Positions 26,989 through 35,340 of a DNA stretch of 64,000 nt are shown piece by piece. Every line of letters starts with the position of its first letter. Position 1 is the first letter of the stretch. The notes beneath the pieces were generated by a model. The model made no database searches, was not told the origin of the DNA, and saw only the letters and a list, made by a program, of their open reading frames with translations. Origin of the DNA: Rhodomicrobium sp. (GTDB lineage: Bacteria; Pseudomonadota; Alphaproteobacteria; Rhizobiales; HXMU1428-3). The position numbers and the translations under genes were made by a program. The DNA lies in assembly GCA_021604665.1 (NCBI GenBank), contig BQJK01000002.1:372001-436000 (forward strand), given 5' to 3'.

Positions 26989-27594
26989 TTAGATCATTTT
27001 TCTGGATTTGATGGCCGCCGCTAATGTGCCTTCATCCAGGTAATCAAGCTCACCGCCAACCGGCACGCCGTGGGCAAGCCGACTTGCCTGCACCCCGGCA
27101 TTCGCCAGCTGCTCAGTTATGTAATGGGCGGTGGATTGCCCCTCTACTGTGGCATTCAGCGCGAGTAGCACCTCTTTCACATCGTCACCGCTGGCCCGCT
27201 CTACCAGTTTCGCGATGCTTAGATCATCCGGCCCAATGCCATCGAGTGGTGAGAGAGTGCCACCTAGCACATGATATTGCCCCTTTATCACCTCTGCCCG
27301 CTCGAGTGCCCACAGGTCGCCAACGGTTTCAACAACACAAATAAGGTTGGTTGCACGGCGGTTATCTGAACAGAGGCTGCAGGGGTTGCTGGTGTCAATG
27401 TTGCCGCAAGTGCTGCATTCGACAATTTTTTCAACCGCCTCATTTAAAGCGCGGGCCAAAGGCACCATCAGGCTGTCTTTTTTTCTAATCAGGTGCAAAG
27501 CCGCGCGCCTGGCTGAGCGCGGGCCAAGCCCTGGCAGCTTTGAAATGAGCTTTATTAGCTCAGCTATTTCAGGTCCAGTGACAGAGCGTGACAT
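26989..27594 (-). CDS. recR: recombination protein RecR
   Basis: 201-residue clamp protein of the RecFOR pathway that loads RecA at gaps. Helix-hairpin-helix [17 protein letters not shown], zinc finger [14 protein letters not shown], and Toprim [14 protein letters not shown] followed by the C-terminal [17 protein letters not shown] are all present. Length is standard. It is third of dnaX-ebfC-recR, a widely conserved order. Confidence 0.96.
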   Translation of the reverse strand: MSRSVTGPEIAELIKLISKLPGLGPRSARRAALHLIRKKDSLMVPLARALNEAVEKIVECSTCGNIDTSNPCSLCSDNRRATNLICVVETVGDLWALERAEVIKGQYHVLGGTLSPLDGIGPDDLSIAKLVERASGDDVKEVLLALNATVEGQSTAHYITEQLANAGVQASRLAHGVPVGGELDYLDEGTLAAAIKSRKMI

Positions 27595-27752
27595 TGGTGT
27601 TTCCTGGGATATTAGCTGGGGCGTTTCCTGGTCTTCAAGGTGGCCTGTGACTGGTGAAATTTATGTGCCTTAGCCAGTTTGGCGCGCTTATTTGGCAGAT
27701 CTATGATCGTACAAATAATTGAGCGAAGCTTTGAGACAGATGATTGTAATCC

Positions 27753-28064
27753 TTAAAATAATTTAAGGCCGGGGGGGATGGGAAGATCGCCGGTGACTTC
27801 TTTCATTTTGGCTGCGGCCTCTTCTTCTGCTTTGGTTTTGGCATCCTTATGGGCTGCAATGATGAGATCTTCCAACACGTCTTTTTCATTGGCTGCAAAG
27901 AGGCTGTCATCTATGGTCAGACCGCGCATTTCGCCTTTGCCGTTAAGGGTGACAGTTACCATGCCAGCGCCGCTCATGCCTTCAATTTCAGTGCTCTCCA
28001 GCTCTTTTTGCAGCTCCTGCATTTTGGACTGTAATTGCTGGGCTTTTTTCATCATATCAAACAT
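27753..28064 (-). CDS. ebfC: YbaB/EbfC nucleoid-associated protein
   Basis: 103-residue dimeric DNA-binding protein. The Met/Gln-rich N-terminal helix (MMKKAQQLQSKMQELQKEL), the central MVTVTLNGKGEMRGLTIDDSL sheet and the C-terminal helix with Gly/Pro end are typical. GGAGAAAA precedes the start. It sits between dnaX and recR as in most bacteria. Confidence 0.94.
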   Translation of the reverse strand: MFDMMKKAQQLQSKMQELQKELESTEIEGMSGAGMVTVTLNGKGEMRGLTIDDSLFAANEKDVLEDLIIAAHKDAKTKAEEEAAAKMKEVTGDLPIPPGLKLF

Positions 28065-28214
28065 CAGGTTTTCTCCGGTGAAGCGCGCCTCTATGAGCCT
28101 TGCGCTGTCTATAAATTGAGATCGCGGTTGTTGTTAGTTACCTATAGAAAGGCAGGTGAGCTTACAATCTATTTTCGTGTTCTTTGTGTTCTCAACTCTT
28201 TGAGTGATAACTTC

Positions 28215-30065
28215 TTAGCGTTCATTCGGCTCTTCATCTTCTGGCTGCTCACGCTCTAATGCTGGTTTACCAGCTGTTGGCCCGCCCTCTTCAAGTGATT
28301 TTATGCCAATGATTTCTGCGCCAGGGAAATGGGCAAGGGTTTGCTCCAGAAACGGGTGCGCGCGGATCTGCTCCATTTCTTGTGCTTCTTGCTTGCGCCG
28401 CTGACTGCCGATTGTTTCCCGGCCCTTTTCATGTGAGAGGGCGACCATCCACCTCGAGCCTGTCAGACGGGTGAGCTTATTGGATAGCTCGGAGGCTAAA
28501 CCTTCATTTGCTCCCGGCAGCAGGTGAAGCTCGATACGGCCCGGGGCAAAACTAACCAGCTCGGCATAATCTTCCAGTTGCAGCTTTAACTTTACATCGC
28601 GCTCCTGGCCTATCAGCGCGACGACATCATGAAAGCTTCGGAGCTCTACTGCTGTCTGAGGTTCCGCTTGACTATGGGCGATGGGCTCTGGGCGGGTCAT
28701 GCTTTCAGCTTCTGGCGCCGCGATATGATCACGCCCGTTAACGGTGCGAGCGGCAGGGCTGTTACTGAAATGGGCAGTGGCGTCCTCTACACGACCACCG
28801 CCGGGCTCTTGCCCTGTTGCGGGTGCAGCTGGCTCTATGGTTTGGTCCTTCATTTTGTGAAGGGCGCGGATGATATCTTCCGGTGAGGGGAGATCGCTCA
28901 TATAGAGGAGCCGCAGCAGGACCATTTCAGCGGCGCTGAGTTGGTTGGGCGCGCTGCCAACTTCTTGATAGCCCTTAAGGAGCGCCTGCCAAGCGCGGTT
29001 GAGGATGGCCATGGAAAGCTTGCCGCTCATCTCTTCAATTTGGGTGCGGGCGGCCTCTGGCACATCTTCTGCGGCTTTGTTCCCCAGCGCTTTGGCTTTT
29101 GTCAGGCTGTGGACAGCTTCTGCCATATCGCTAACGAGCTGTTGCGGGTCGCCGCCATGGTCATAGAAGGTTTTAAATGTTGGTAGAGCTGCAGCGGCAT
29201 CGCCGCTGAAAAGCTCGCCCAACAGACGCAGGATTTCTGCCTGATCAGCAATGCCAAGCATGGCACGGATATCATCTGCGCTAATGGCGCCGCTTTCTGC
29301 GCGGGCAAAGGCCTGATCGAGGAGGGAGAGGCCATCCCGCACCGAGCCTTCAGCTGCGCGCGCGATGAGGCTTACAGCGTCCTGATCTATGCTGACGCTC
29401 TCTTTTTCTGCAATGCTGGTGAAGTGCTGTTCCAGCTCTCTAATGTCTATGCGGCGGAGATCAAAGCGCTGGCACCGAGACAACACGGTGACGGGCACCT
29501 TGCGTAGCTCGGTTGTGGCGAAGATGAATTTAACATGCGCTGGCGGCTCTTCCAATGTTTTGAGAAGGCCGTTAAACGCCGATTTAGAGAGCATGTGCAC
29601 TTCGTCGATAATGTAAACTTTATAGCGGGCAGAAACTGGCTTGTAGCGGGCTGCCTCGATTATTTCACGGATGTCATCAATGCCGGTGTGGGAGGCGGCG
29701 TCCATTTCGATCACATCAACATGGGTGCCTGCCATGATGGCGGCGCAATGGCGACCTTCTTCCTGCATGTCGATGGTGGGTTCTGATATTTTATCTGTCT
29801 CAAAATTGAGCGCGCGGGCGAGGATGCGGGCGGTGGTTGTTTTGCCGACACCTCTGACACCAGAAAGCATGTAGCCTTGAGCAATGCGGTTGCTTTGAAA
29901 GCCATTTCGCAGGGTTTGCACCATGGCATCCTGGCCGATGAGATCGCTAAAATCTGCCGGGCGATATTTTCGGGCGAGCACCAGATAGCCCTGATCCTTC
30001 ACTGCGGAGGCGGCGGGCGGGTTTTTGGCACCGCTTTTTGAATCTGACTTTGCTGTATCGCTCAT
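28215..30065 (-). CDS. dnaX: DNA polymerase III subunit gamma/tau
   Basis: 616-residue clamp-loader ATPase. LARKYRPADFSDLIGQ, Walker A GVRGVGKTTTARILARAL, Walker B YIIDEVHMLS and SRC-motif VLSRCQRFDLRR are visible; the C-terminal third is the tau-specific polymerase/helicase-binding region. The zinc module after Walker A, usually four cysteines, keeps only one (EGRHCAAIM), a pattern I associate with Hyphomicrobiales. I see no clear A-rich frameshift site for a gamma form, though this was not checked exhaustively. Confidence 0.95.
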   Translation of the reverse strand: MSDTAKSDSKSGAKNPPAASAVKDQGYLVLARKYRPADFSDLIGQDAMVQTLRNGFQSNRIAQGYMLSGVRGVGKTTTARILARALNFETDKISEPTIDMQEEGRHCAAIMAGTHVDVIEMDAASHTGIDDIREIIEAARYKPVSARYKVYIIDEVHMLSKSAFNGLLKTLEEPPAHVKFIFATTELRKVPVTVLSRCQRFDLRRIDIRELEQHFTSIAEKESVSIDQDAVSLIARAAEGSVRDGLSLLDQAFARAESGAISADDIRAMLGIADQAEILRLLGELFSGDAAAALPTFKTFYDHGGDPQQLVSDMAEAVHSLTKAKALGNKAAEDVPEAARTQIEEMSGKLSMAILNRAWQALLKGYQEVGSAPNQLSAAEMVLLRLLYMSDLPSPEDIIRALHKMKDQTIEPAAPATGQEPGGGRVEDATAHFSNSPAARTVNGRDHIAAPEAESMTRPEPIAHSQAEPQTAVELRSFHDVVALIGQERDVKLKLQLEDYAELVSFAPGRIELHLLPGANEGLASELSNKLTRLTGSRWMVALSHEKGRETIGSQRRKQEAQEMEQIRAHPFLEQTLAHFPGAEIIGIKSLEEGGPTAGKPALEREQPEDEEPNER

Positions 30066-30297
30066 ATATGGATGTATCTACGGTTTGGTATGCGGTGATT
30101 TATGATTAGGGCGAAGGATATTGTGTTTTTTAGCGCCTGTCGATGGTGGGCTGATGGGTTTGACCAGTTTTAGTCCGACGTCACAAGGGACGTTCGATAC
30201 AGCATGCGAGCCCTTACTGCACTATGCTGCTCAGATAAATAAGCTGCGATCAGTTATGGAGCGCTGGAATGAAATTATGGGAGGGGGAGAGATAAAA

Positions 30298-30390
30298 GGA
30301 GGTTGGACGGCAACCCGTTTCCAGATCGTTAGGGCTGCTTCCTTCCGGACCTGACCCGGTTGGCGAAGGACACGTCCACCGCCAACCTCC
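30298..30390 (-). ncRNA. ffs: signal recognition particle 4.5S RNA
   Basis: The minus strand contains the SRP RNA core GGTCAGGTCCGGAAGGAAGC, which holds the GGAA tetraloop and the Ffh-binding asymmetric loop. The ends GGAGGTTGG and CCAACCTCC pair to close a hairpin of about 93 nt. TTTTATCT follows the closing stem, so the RNA's own base stem can act as its terminator. It lies between pheA and dnaX, a position typical for this group. Confidence 0.95.
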
Positions 30391-30398
30391 CGGCCTAT

Positions 30399-30429
30399 AG
30401 TATAGCAGAAAGTACGGGGGTGTTTGCAA
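30399..30429 (-). promoter_or_regulatory. candidate sigma-70 promoter of the SRP RNA
   Basis: On the minus strand TTGCAA and TATACT are separated by 19 bases, ending 8 bases before the SRP RNA 5' end. The -10 is close to consensus; the spacer is somewhat long, so the -35 assignment is tentative. Confidence 0.5.
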
Positions 30430-30505
30430 GCCTATTTTTTACTAAATTTCAGAGAATTTATAAAAAGCTTCGCTTTGCATTCTGCCTGCTGATAACAGCC
30501 CTTTT

Positions 30506-31348
30506 CTACATAGAATCCCTGAAGTTATGGCGCTTATAGGTGCCGAGGATGCGCACTGTAGAGGTATAGAAATCAAGCTCTTCCAATGCCAGGGTGACGG
30601 CGCGTTCGCTCGGGTGGCCTTCAATATCAGCATAGAACATGGTTGCGTTAAAAGAACCTTCGAGCTGGTAGCTTTCCAGCTTGGTAATATTGACCCCATT
30701 GGTCGCAAACCCGCCCAGCGCCTTATAAAGCGCGGCTGGTACATTGCGGACCCGGAAGATGAAGCTGGTCATTACAGGCCCCTCTTCTGCTGTAGCGTCC
30801 TTTTGCTTATTTGCGAGAATGAGGAACCTTGTGGTGTTATGCTCTGCATCTTCAACATCAGGGCGGAGAATCTCCAGCCCATAGATTTCTGCGGCGAGCG
30901 ATGAGGCGATGGCCGCTTGTGAGCTATCGCCATTTTCGCTGACCATGCGGGCGGAACCAGCCGTGTCGGCTTCCAGCACCGGGGTGAGGCCTAACTCTCT
31001 GATAACATTACGGCATTGACCGAGCGCCATTGTGTGGCTATGGACTGTTTTTAGATCCTCCAGCTTTGTTCCCTTTAGCGCTAACAATTGATGACGCACG
31101 CGCTCAAAATGCTCGCCAACGACATAAAGCCCTGACTCTGGCAAGAGATGATGGATATCTGCGACGCGGCCAGCGACGGAATTTTCAATCGGGATCATCG
31201 CCAGATCTACCTGGCCGTTCTTTACTGCTGCGAACGCATCTTCAAAGGTGGCGGCGGGGATGGCCTCAGCTTTTGGGTAGGCATCAACGCAGGCGAGATG
31301 GGAATTAGCGCCTGCTTCACCCTGATAAATGACTTTAAGCCCTGCCAT
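30506..31348 (-). CDS. pheA: prephenate dehydratase
   Basis: 280-residue monofunctional enzyme converting prephenate to phenylpyruvate for phenylalanine synthesis; no chorismate mutase domain. YQGEAGANSHLAC, IPIENSVAGRV and the catalytic NTTRFLIL (TRF) are intact. The C-terminal ACT domain (VPAALYKALGGF, then KLESYQ, the ESRP-like site) binds phenylalanine for feedback inhibition. Followed at 31469 by kdsB on the same strand upstream. Confidence 0.94.
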   Translation of the reverse strand: MAGLKVIYQGEAGANSHLACVDAYPKAEAIPAATFEDAFAAVKNGQVDLAMIPIENSVAGRVADIHHLLPESGLYVVGEHFERVRHQLLALKGTKLEDLKTVHSHTMALGQCRNVIRELGLTPVLEADTAGSARMVSENGDSSQAAIASSLAAEIYGLEILRPDVEDAEHNTTRFLILANKQKDATAEEGPVMTSFIFRVRNVPAALYKALGGFATNGVNITKLESYQLEGSFNATMFYADIEGHPSERAVTLALEELDFYTSTVRILGTYKRHNFRDSM

Positions 31349-31468
31349 TGGCCGGTTTCCTTAAATATTTTGGTTCTTTAACGCCTGCGCCGCACTGGCT
31401 TGCGCCTCAATCTTCTGTATCAGCTTTAAAGAGCGGTTGCTTGCTGTGTCAAGATAATTGGATGACAC

Positions 31469-32212
31469 TTATTCCGCTAACAGGGCGCGGGCTTTTTCCA
31501 AATCTGCTTCTGTATCCACACCCAGGGGGTGCGTGTTGACGATTGCGACATCTATTCGCAGGCCCGCTTCCAGCGCGCGGAGCTGCTCCAGCTTTTCGCG
31601 CTGCTCTAACGGCGAGGGAGGGAGCGCAATAAAACGCTTCAGGCTATCACGCTGATAACCATAGATACCGATATGATGATAGAGCGGCCCCTGACCTGTG
31701 GGGGCGGTGGCCCTTGTGAAATAAAGGGCGCGGTGATGAGTGGGCGTTAGCGGGCTGCCGACCATTTTTACCACATTAGGGTTGGTCTTCTCGGCCTCAT
31801 CCGCGATCTCAACAGCAAGGGTAGAAACATCGACCGCGGGCTCATCCAAAAGGGCGGCGCATTGCTTGACCAAGGCGGGGTCTAATGTTGGCAAGTCACC
31901 TTGTAGGTTTATGATTTTACTGTATTTTCCAGCCTCGTCAGATTTTAGCAGTGCCTCATAGATGCGGTCTGAACCGCTGGCATGGTCGCTGCGGGTGAGG
32001 CAGGCTTTGCCGCCAACCGCTTCAATCGCGCTGGCGATTTCCTGATGATCTGTGGCCACAATGACCGGGCCTATATCTGCCTCTACAGCGCGGCGCCAGA
32101 CATGAATGATCATCGGTTCGCCATTGATTTCTCTTAGTGGCTTACCGGGCAGTCGCGTGGCTTCCATGCGGGCGGGAATGAGTGTGAGGCAATCTGTATT
32201 CTGTGCGCTCAT
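31469..32212 (-). CDS. kdsB: CMP-KDO synthetase
   Basis: 247-residue 3-deoxy-manno-octulosonate cytidylyltransferase that activates KDO for lipopolysaccharide inner core. LIPARMEATRLPGKPL (nucleotide binding), TRSDHASGSDRIYEAL, NLQGDLPTLDP and the late EQREKLEQLRALE are characteristic. Divergent from the cytochrome c gene. Its presence shows a KDO-bearing outer membrane. Confidence 0.95.
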   Translation of the reverse strand: MSAQNTDCLTLIPARMEATRLPGKPLREINGEPMIIHVWRRAVEADIGPVIVATDHQEIASAIEAVGGKACLTRSDHASGSDRIYEALLKSDEAGKYSKIINLQGDLPTLDPALVKQCAALLDEPAVDVSTLAVEIADEAEKTNPNVVKMVGSPLTPTHHRALYFTRATAPTGQGPLYHHIGIYGYQRDSLKRFIALPPSPLEQREKLEQLRALEAGLRIDVAIVNTHPLGVDTEADLEKARALLAE

Positions 32213-32456
32213 TCTACATTTACTCCTTGATCATCATCATTTGGCGGGCTGGTTCATCTTTATTTTCAGAATGCCCCTTTATGCCGAATTTGGCGCTAAT
32301 TTGATCTGTTCTATTGACAAAAGCCATAAATTATATTGAGAAACCGTGCAGACTGGTTGATTGCTACCCGAGAGAAGGCTAGTTTGCACACCAGCCTTTC
32401 AGGATCAATCTCTGAATATAACTGAATTACCTTATTTCAAAGGGACTGAGCGCAAC

Positions 32457-33002
32457 ATGGACGGATTTGAACTCAATAAAATTATCGGCTGGGCGCTTGC
32501 TGCGTTACTGGTCATATTCGGTGGACGCACTTTTGTAGAGATATATAACGGTGGTCATGGCGATCACGGTGAGCATAAGCCTGCTTATGCGATTGAAGTT
32601 GCTGATAGCGGCGCGAAAAAAGGTGCCGAGAAAAAAGCGGAAGTGGCTGTTGATATTAAAACGCTGATTGCTAGTGCTGACATCGATTCTGGGGCTAAGG
32701 TCGCAAAAAAATGTGCAGCCTGCCACACATTCGATAAAGGCGGCGCCAATAAAACTGGCCCAGCGCTTTACGGCGTTGTTAATCGTGACCTGGCTTCTGC
32801 CTCCGGTTTTGGCTACTCGGATGCCTTAAAAGCCAAAGGCGGCAAGTGGGATTATGATGCGCTTGCCAAATTCCTTGCAAAACCTAAAGACTTTGCACCA
32901 GGCACGGCGATGAATTTTGGTGGCATCAAAAAAGATAACCAACTTGCCAGCCTGATTGCTTACCTTAGAAGCCTGAGCGATAACCCGGCGCCATTGCCAT
33001 AG
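32457..33002 (+). CDS. membrane-anchored cytochrome c (CycM type)
   Basis: 181 residues: an uncleaved N-terminal membrane helix (about 8-25, IIGWALAALLVIFGG), a His/Lys/Glu/Ala-rich linker and a class I cytochrome c domain with CAACH haem attachment and a Met ligand in PGTAMNFGG. Such CycM/c552 proteins carry electrons from the bc1 complex to cytochrome oxidase. I start at ATG 32457; the track's longer ORF from 32361 adds 32 residues with no helix logic. Followed by a strong terminator. Confidence 0.9.
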   Translation: MDGFELNKIIGWALAALLVIFGGRTFVEIYNGGHGDHGEHKPAYAIEVADSGAKKGAEKKAEVAVDIKTLIASADIDSGAKVAKKCAACHTFDKGGANKTGPALYGVVNRDLASASGFGYSDALKAKGGKWDYDALAKFLAKPKDFAPGTAMNFGGIKKDNQLASLIAYLRSLSDNPAPLP

Positions 33003-33096
33003 GGCTATAGCCTTATTAATCAGGTATCTCCCTCGAATTCGGGGTGGATTTTGGTCTTTTGGGGCCGATTTTAGTGTCAGATTAAAGTAAAATCAT

Positions 33097-33137
33097 AAAA
33101 ACCTTGCCGAGAGCCACATTTTCGGCGAGGTTTTTTG
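33097..33137 (+). terminator. intrinsic terminator after cytochrome c
   Basis: AACCTTGCCGA and TCGGCGAGGTT form an 11-bp stem with one G-T pair, followed directly by TTTTTT. It lies about 95 bases after the cytochrome stop. Confidence 0.85.
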
Positions 33138-33229
33138 TGCTCTTAGCGGGCATGGGGCTTTCACCGGTTAGTGGTTGCCTCATCGTTTGTTTTAGTCATG
33201 TTATCTATTGCTGACTAAAAGCTGTTACT

Positions 33230-35305
33230 ATGGAAATTGCCGCCCCGAAACTAATGAAAATTAAGGTCATTACCTTGAAAAAACTTACACTTCAGTCTTT
33301 TGCTCCTCGCTTCCTCTCCTCTCAAATCATAGCTTCTCTCTTTGCCGCTGCTTTTTCAGGCGCCTTGCTATTGATGGCGCTATCCTCTCACGCTATTGCG
33401 CAAGAGGGAGAGCAAGGCACGTCTAGTGTTGGTGGCAAACGGCATATTGCTCTTTCACTCACAGGCACGCCGAAATATGGCCCTGAGACCACACATTATG
33501 AGTATGTGAACCCTGAAGCGCCTAAGGGCGGCTCTATGCGGCTTTTTGGGAATGGCGGTTTTGACAGCCTGAACCCATTTACGACCAAGGGCACCCCGGC
33601 AGCGGCGTTATTGCTAACCTATGACCAGTTAATGACCTCAACCATGGATGAGGGCTCCGCGCAATATTGCCACCTTTGTGAGTGGGTCTCCTACCCGGAT
33701 GATTTTTCCTCTGCCACTTTTAAGCTGCGGGACGGGCCAAAATTTCATGATGGTAAGCCGATTACTGTGGAGGATGTGATTTACTCACTGACGACGCTGA
33801 AGGAGGCGAACCCGCGCTACAGGCAATATTACAAAAATGTAGTTAAGGCTGAAAAGACCGGCGAGCGGGAAGTTACTTTTCGCTTTAATGTAAAAGGCAA
33901 CCGGGAGCTGCCCTATATTATTGGTGAGCTATATATCATCCCGAAACATTATTGGACGGCGAAAAACAAAGAAGGTGAGCTGCGTGACCTTGGCAAAACC
34001 ACGCTCGATGTGCCGCTTGGCTCTGGCCCTTACAAAGTGAAAGATTTTCGCCCCGGCCAGCAAATTGTTTACCAGCGCAATGATGACTATTGGGCCAAAG
34101 ACCTTTTCACAGTGGTTGGACAATATAATTTTGATGAAATTAAATATGAATATTTCCGTGATCAGTCTGTAGCGTTTGAGGCGTTTAAAGGTGATGAATT
34201 TGATTTTTATTATGAAAACTCATCCATCAACTGGGCGCGGAACTATGAATTTAGTGCGGTGAAGGATGGGCGTGTTGTGCGCCGGGATGACATTGTGCTT
34301 CAGAACCCGCAGGGCATGCAGGGATTTGTTTTTAACACCCGACGCGCTAAATTTTCAGACCGGCGGGTAAGAGAAGCGCTATCGCGAGCGTTTGATTTTG
34401 AATGGGCGGCCAAGAACCTTTTTTACAATCAATATAAACGTACAACCAGCTATTTTGAGAATTCTGAGCTTGCCAGCCGGGGGACGCCAAGCGCTGAGGA
34501 AGTGGCGCTCTTAAAACCGCTGGCGAAACAAATTCCACCGAAGGCACTGACTGATGAGTATAAGCCGTTTACTCATGATGGGCAGGGCGGCACCCGTAAG
34601 CAGCTGCGCACAGCCAGAGAATTGCTACGCGCTGCCGGATGGAAAATTCAGAAAGAAGTGGCTGAGGATACCAACTGCGGATTTTTCTGCCGGGCGATGA
34701 TTGCTATTGGTCTTAAATCTGAAAAACAGAATAATGTGCTGCGGAACGCCACTGGCGACGCGATGAAGATCGAGTTTTTGATTGTTGCGCCAGCCTTCCA
34801 GCGGGTGATTCAATCTTATGTTTCAAATCTCAAACAGCTTGGTGTGCAAGCCTCTATCCGGTTGGTTGACCCGGCGCAATACCAGAAACGGCTTGAGACA
34901 TTTGACTTTGATGTTGTTATTTCCGGCTTTGGCCAGTCTGAAAGCCCAGGCAATGAGCAGCGCTTCTATTGGGGCTCGCAAGCAGCAGACACCCCTGGCA
35001 GCCGCAACCTCGCAGGCATTAAAAGCCCAGCGATTGACAAGCTGATTGACAAGATCATCTTTGCTAAATCACGCAAAGAGTTGATAACCGTGACGCGGGC
35101 GATGGACCGGGTGTTGTTGTTTAGCCATTATGTGGTGCCCAACTGGCATGCCGCTTATGAGCGCATCGCCTATTGGCAACGTTTTGGCCAACCGAAGGTG
35201 CAACCCTCCCGCGCGGTTGGGCATGTGCAGACCTGGTGGTATGACCAGGAGAAGGCAACGCGGATAAAATCCAAGCCGGAGGCCGCAAAAAAGCAGCCGA
35301 ATTAA
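33230..35305 (+). CDS. yejA: YejA-like ABC transporter substrate-binding protein, copy 1
   Basis: 691-residue family 5 solute-binding protein of the YejABEF peptide importer type. A long basic N-terminus precedes a signal helix ending near AIAQ (about residue 57); the ATG at 33254 is an equally plausible start. YVNPEAPKGGSMRLFG, FKLRDGPKFHDGKPIT, PLGSGPYKV, EYFRDQSVAFEAF and the C-terminal VQTWWYDQEKA are family features. Compared with copy 2 it has an insertion of about 25-30 residues containing CGFFC (Cys483, Cys487). Lysine-rich tail. First of a yejA-yejA-glo-yejB-yejE-yejF run. Substrate probably oligopeptides. Confidence 0.9.
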   Translation: MEIAAPKLMKIKVITLKKLTLQSFAPRFLSSQIIASLFAAAFSGALLLMALSSHAIAQEGEQGTSSVGGKRHIALSLTGTPKYGPETTHYEYVNPEAPKGGSMRLFGNGGFDSLNPFTTKGTPAAALLLTYDQLMTSTMDEGSAQYCHLCEWVSYPDDFSSATFKLRDGPKFHDGKPITVEDVIYSLTTLKEANPRYRQYYKNVVKAEKTGEREVTFRFNVKGNRELPYIIGELYIIPKHYWTAKNKEGELRDLGKTTLDVPLGSGPYKVKDFRPGQQIVYQRNDDYWAKDLFTVVGQYNFDEIKYEYFRDQSVAFEAFKGDEFDFYYENSSINWARNYEFSAVKDGRVVRRDDIVLQNPQGMQGFVFNTRRAKFSDRRVREALSRAFDFEWAAKNLFYNQYKRTTSYFENSELASRGTPSAEEVALLKPLAKQIPPKALTDEYKPFTHDGQGGTRKQLRTARELLRAAGWKIQKEVAEDTNCGFFCRAMIAIGLKSEKQNNVLRNATGDAMKIEFLIVAPAFQRVIQSYVSNLKQLGVQASIRLVDPAQYQKRLETFDFDVVISGFGQSESPGNEQRFYWGSQAADTPGSRNLAGIKSPAIDKLIDKIIFAKSRKELITVTRAMDRVLLFSHYVVPNWHAAYERIAYWQRFGQPKVQPSRAVGHVQTWWYDQEKATRIKSKPEAAKKQPN

Positions 35306-35340
35306 TTTAAGGCTTATTGTTCAGCAGGGTGAATTATCAG

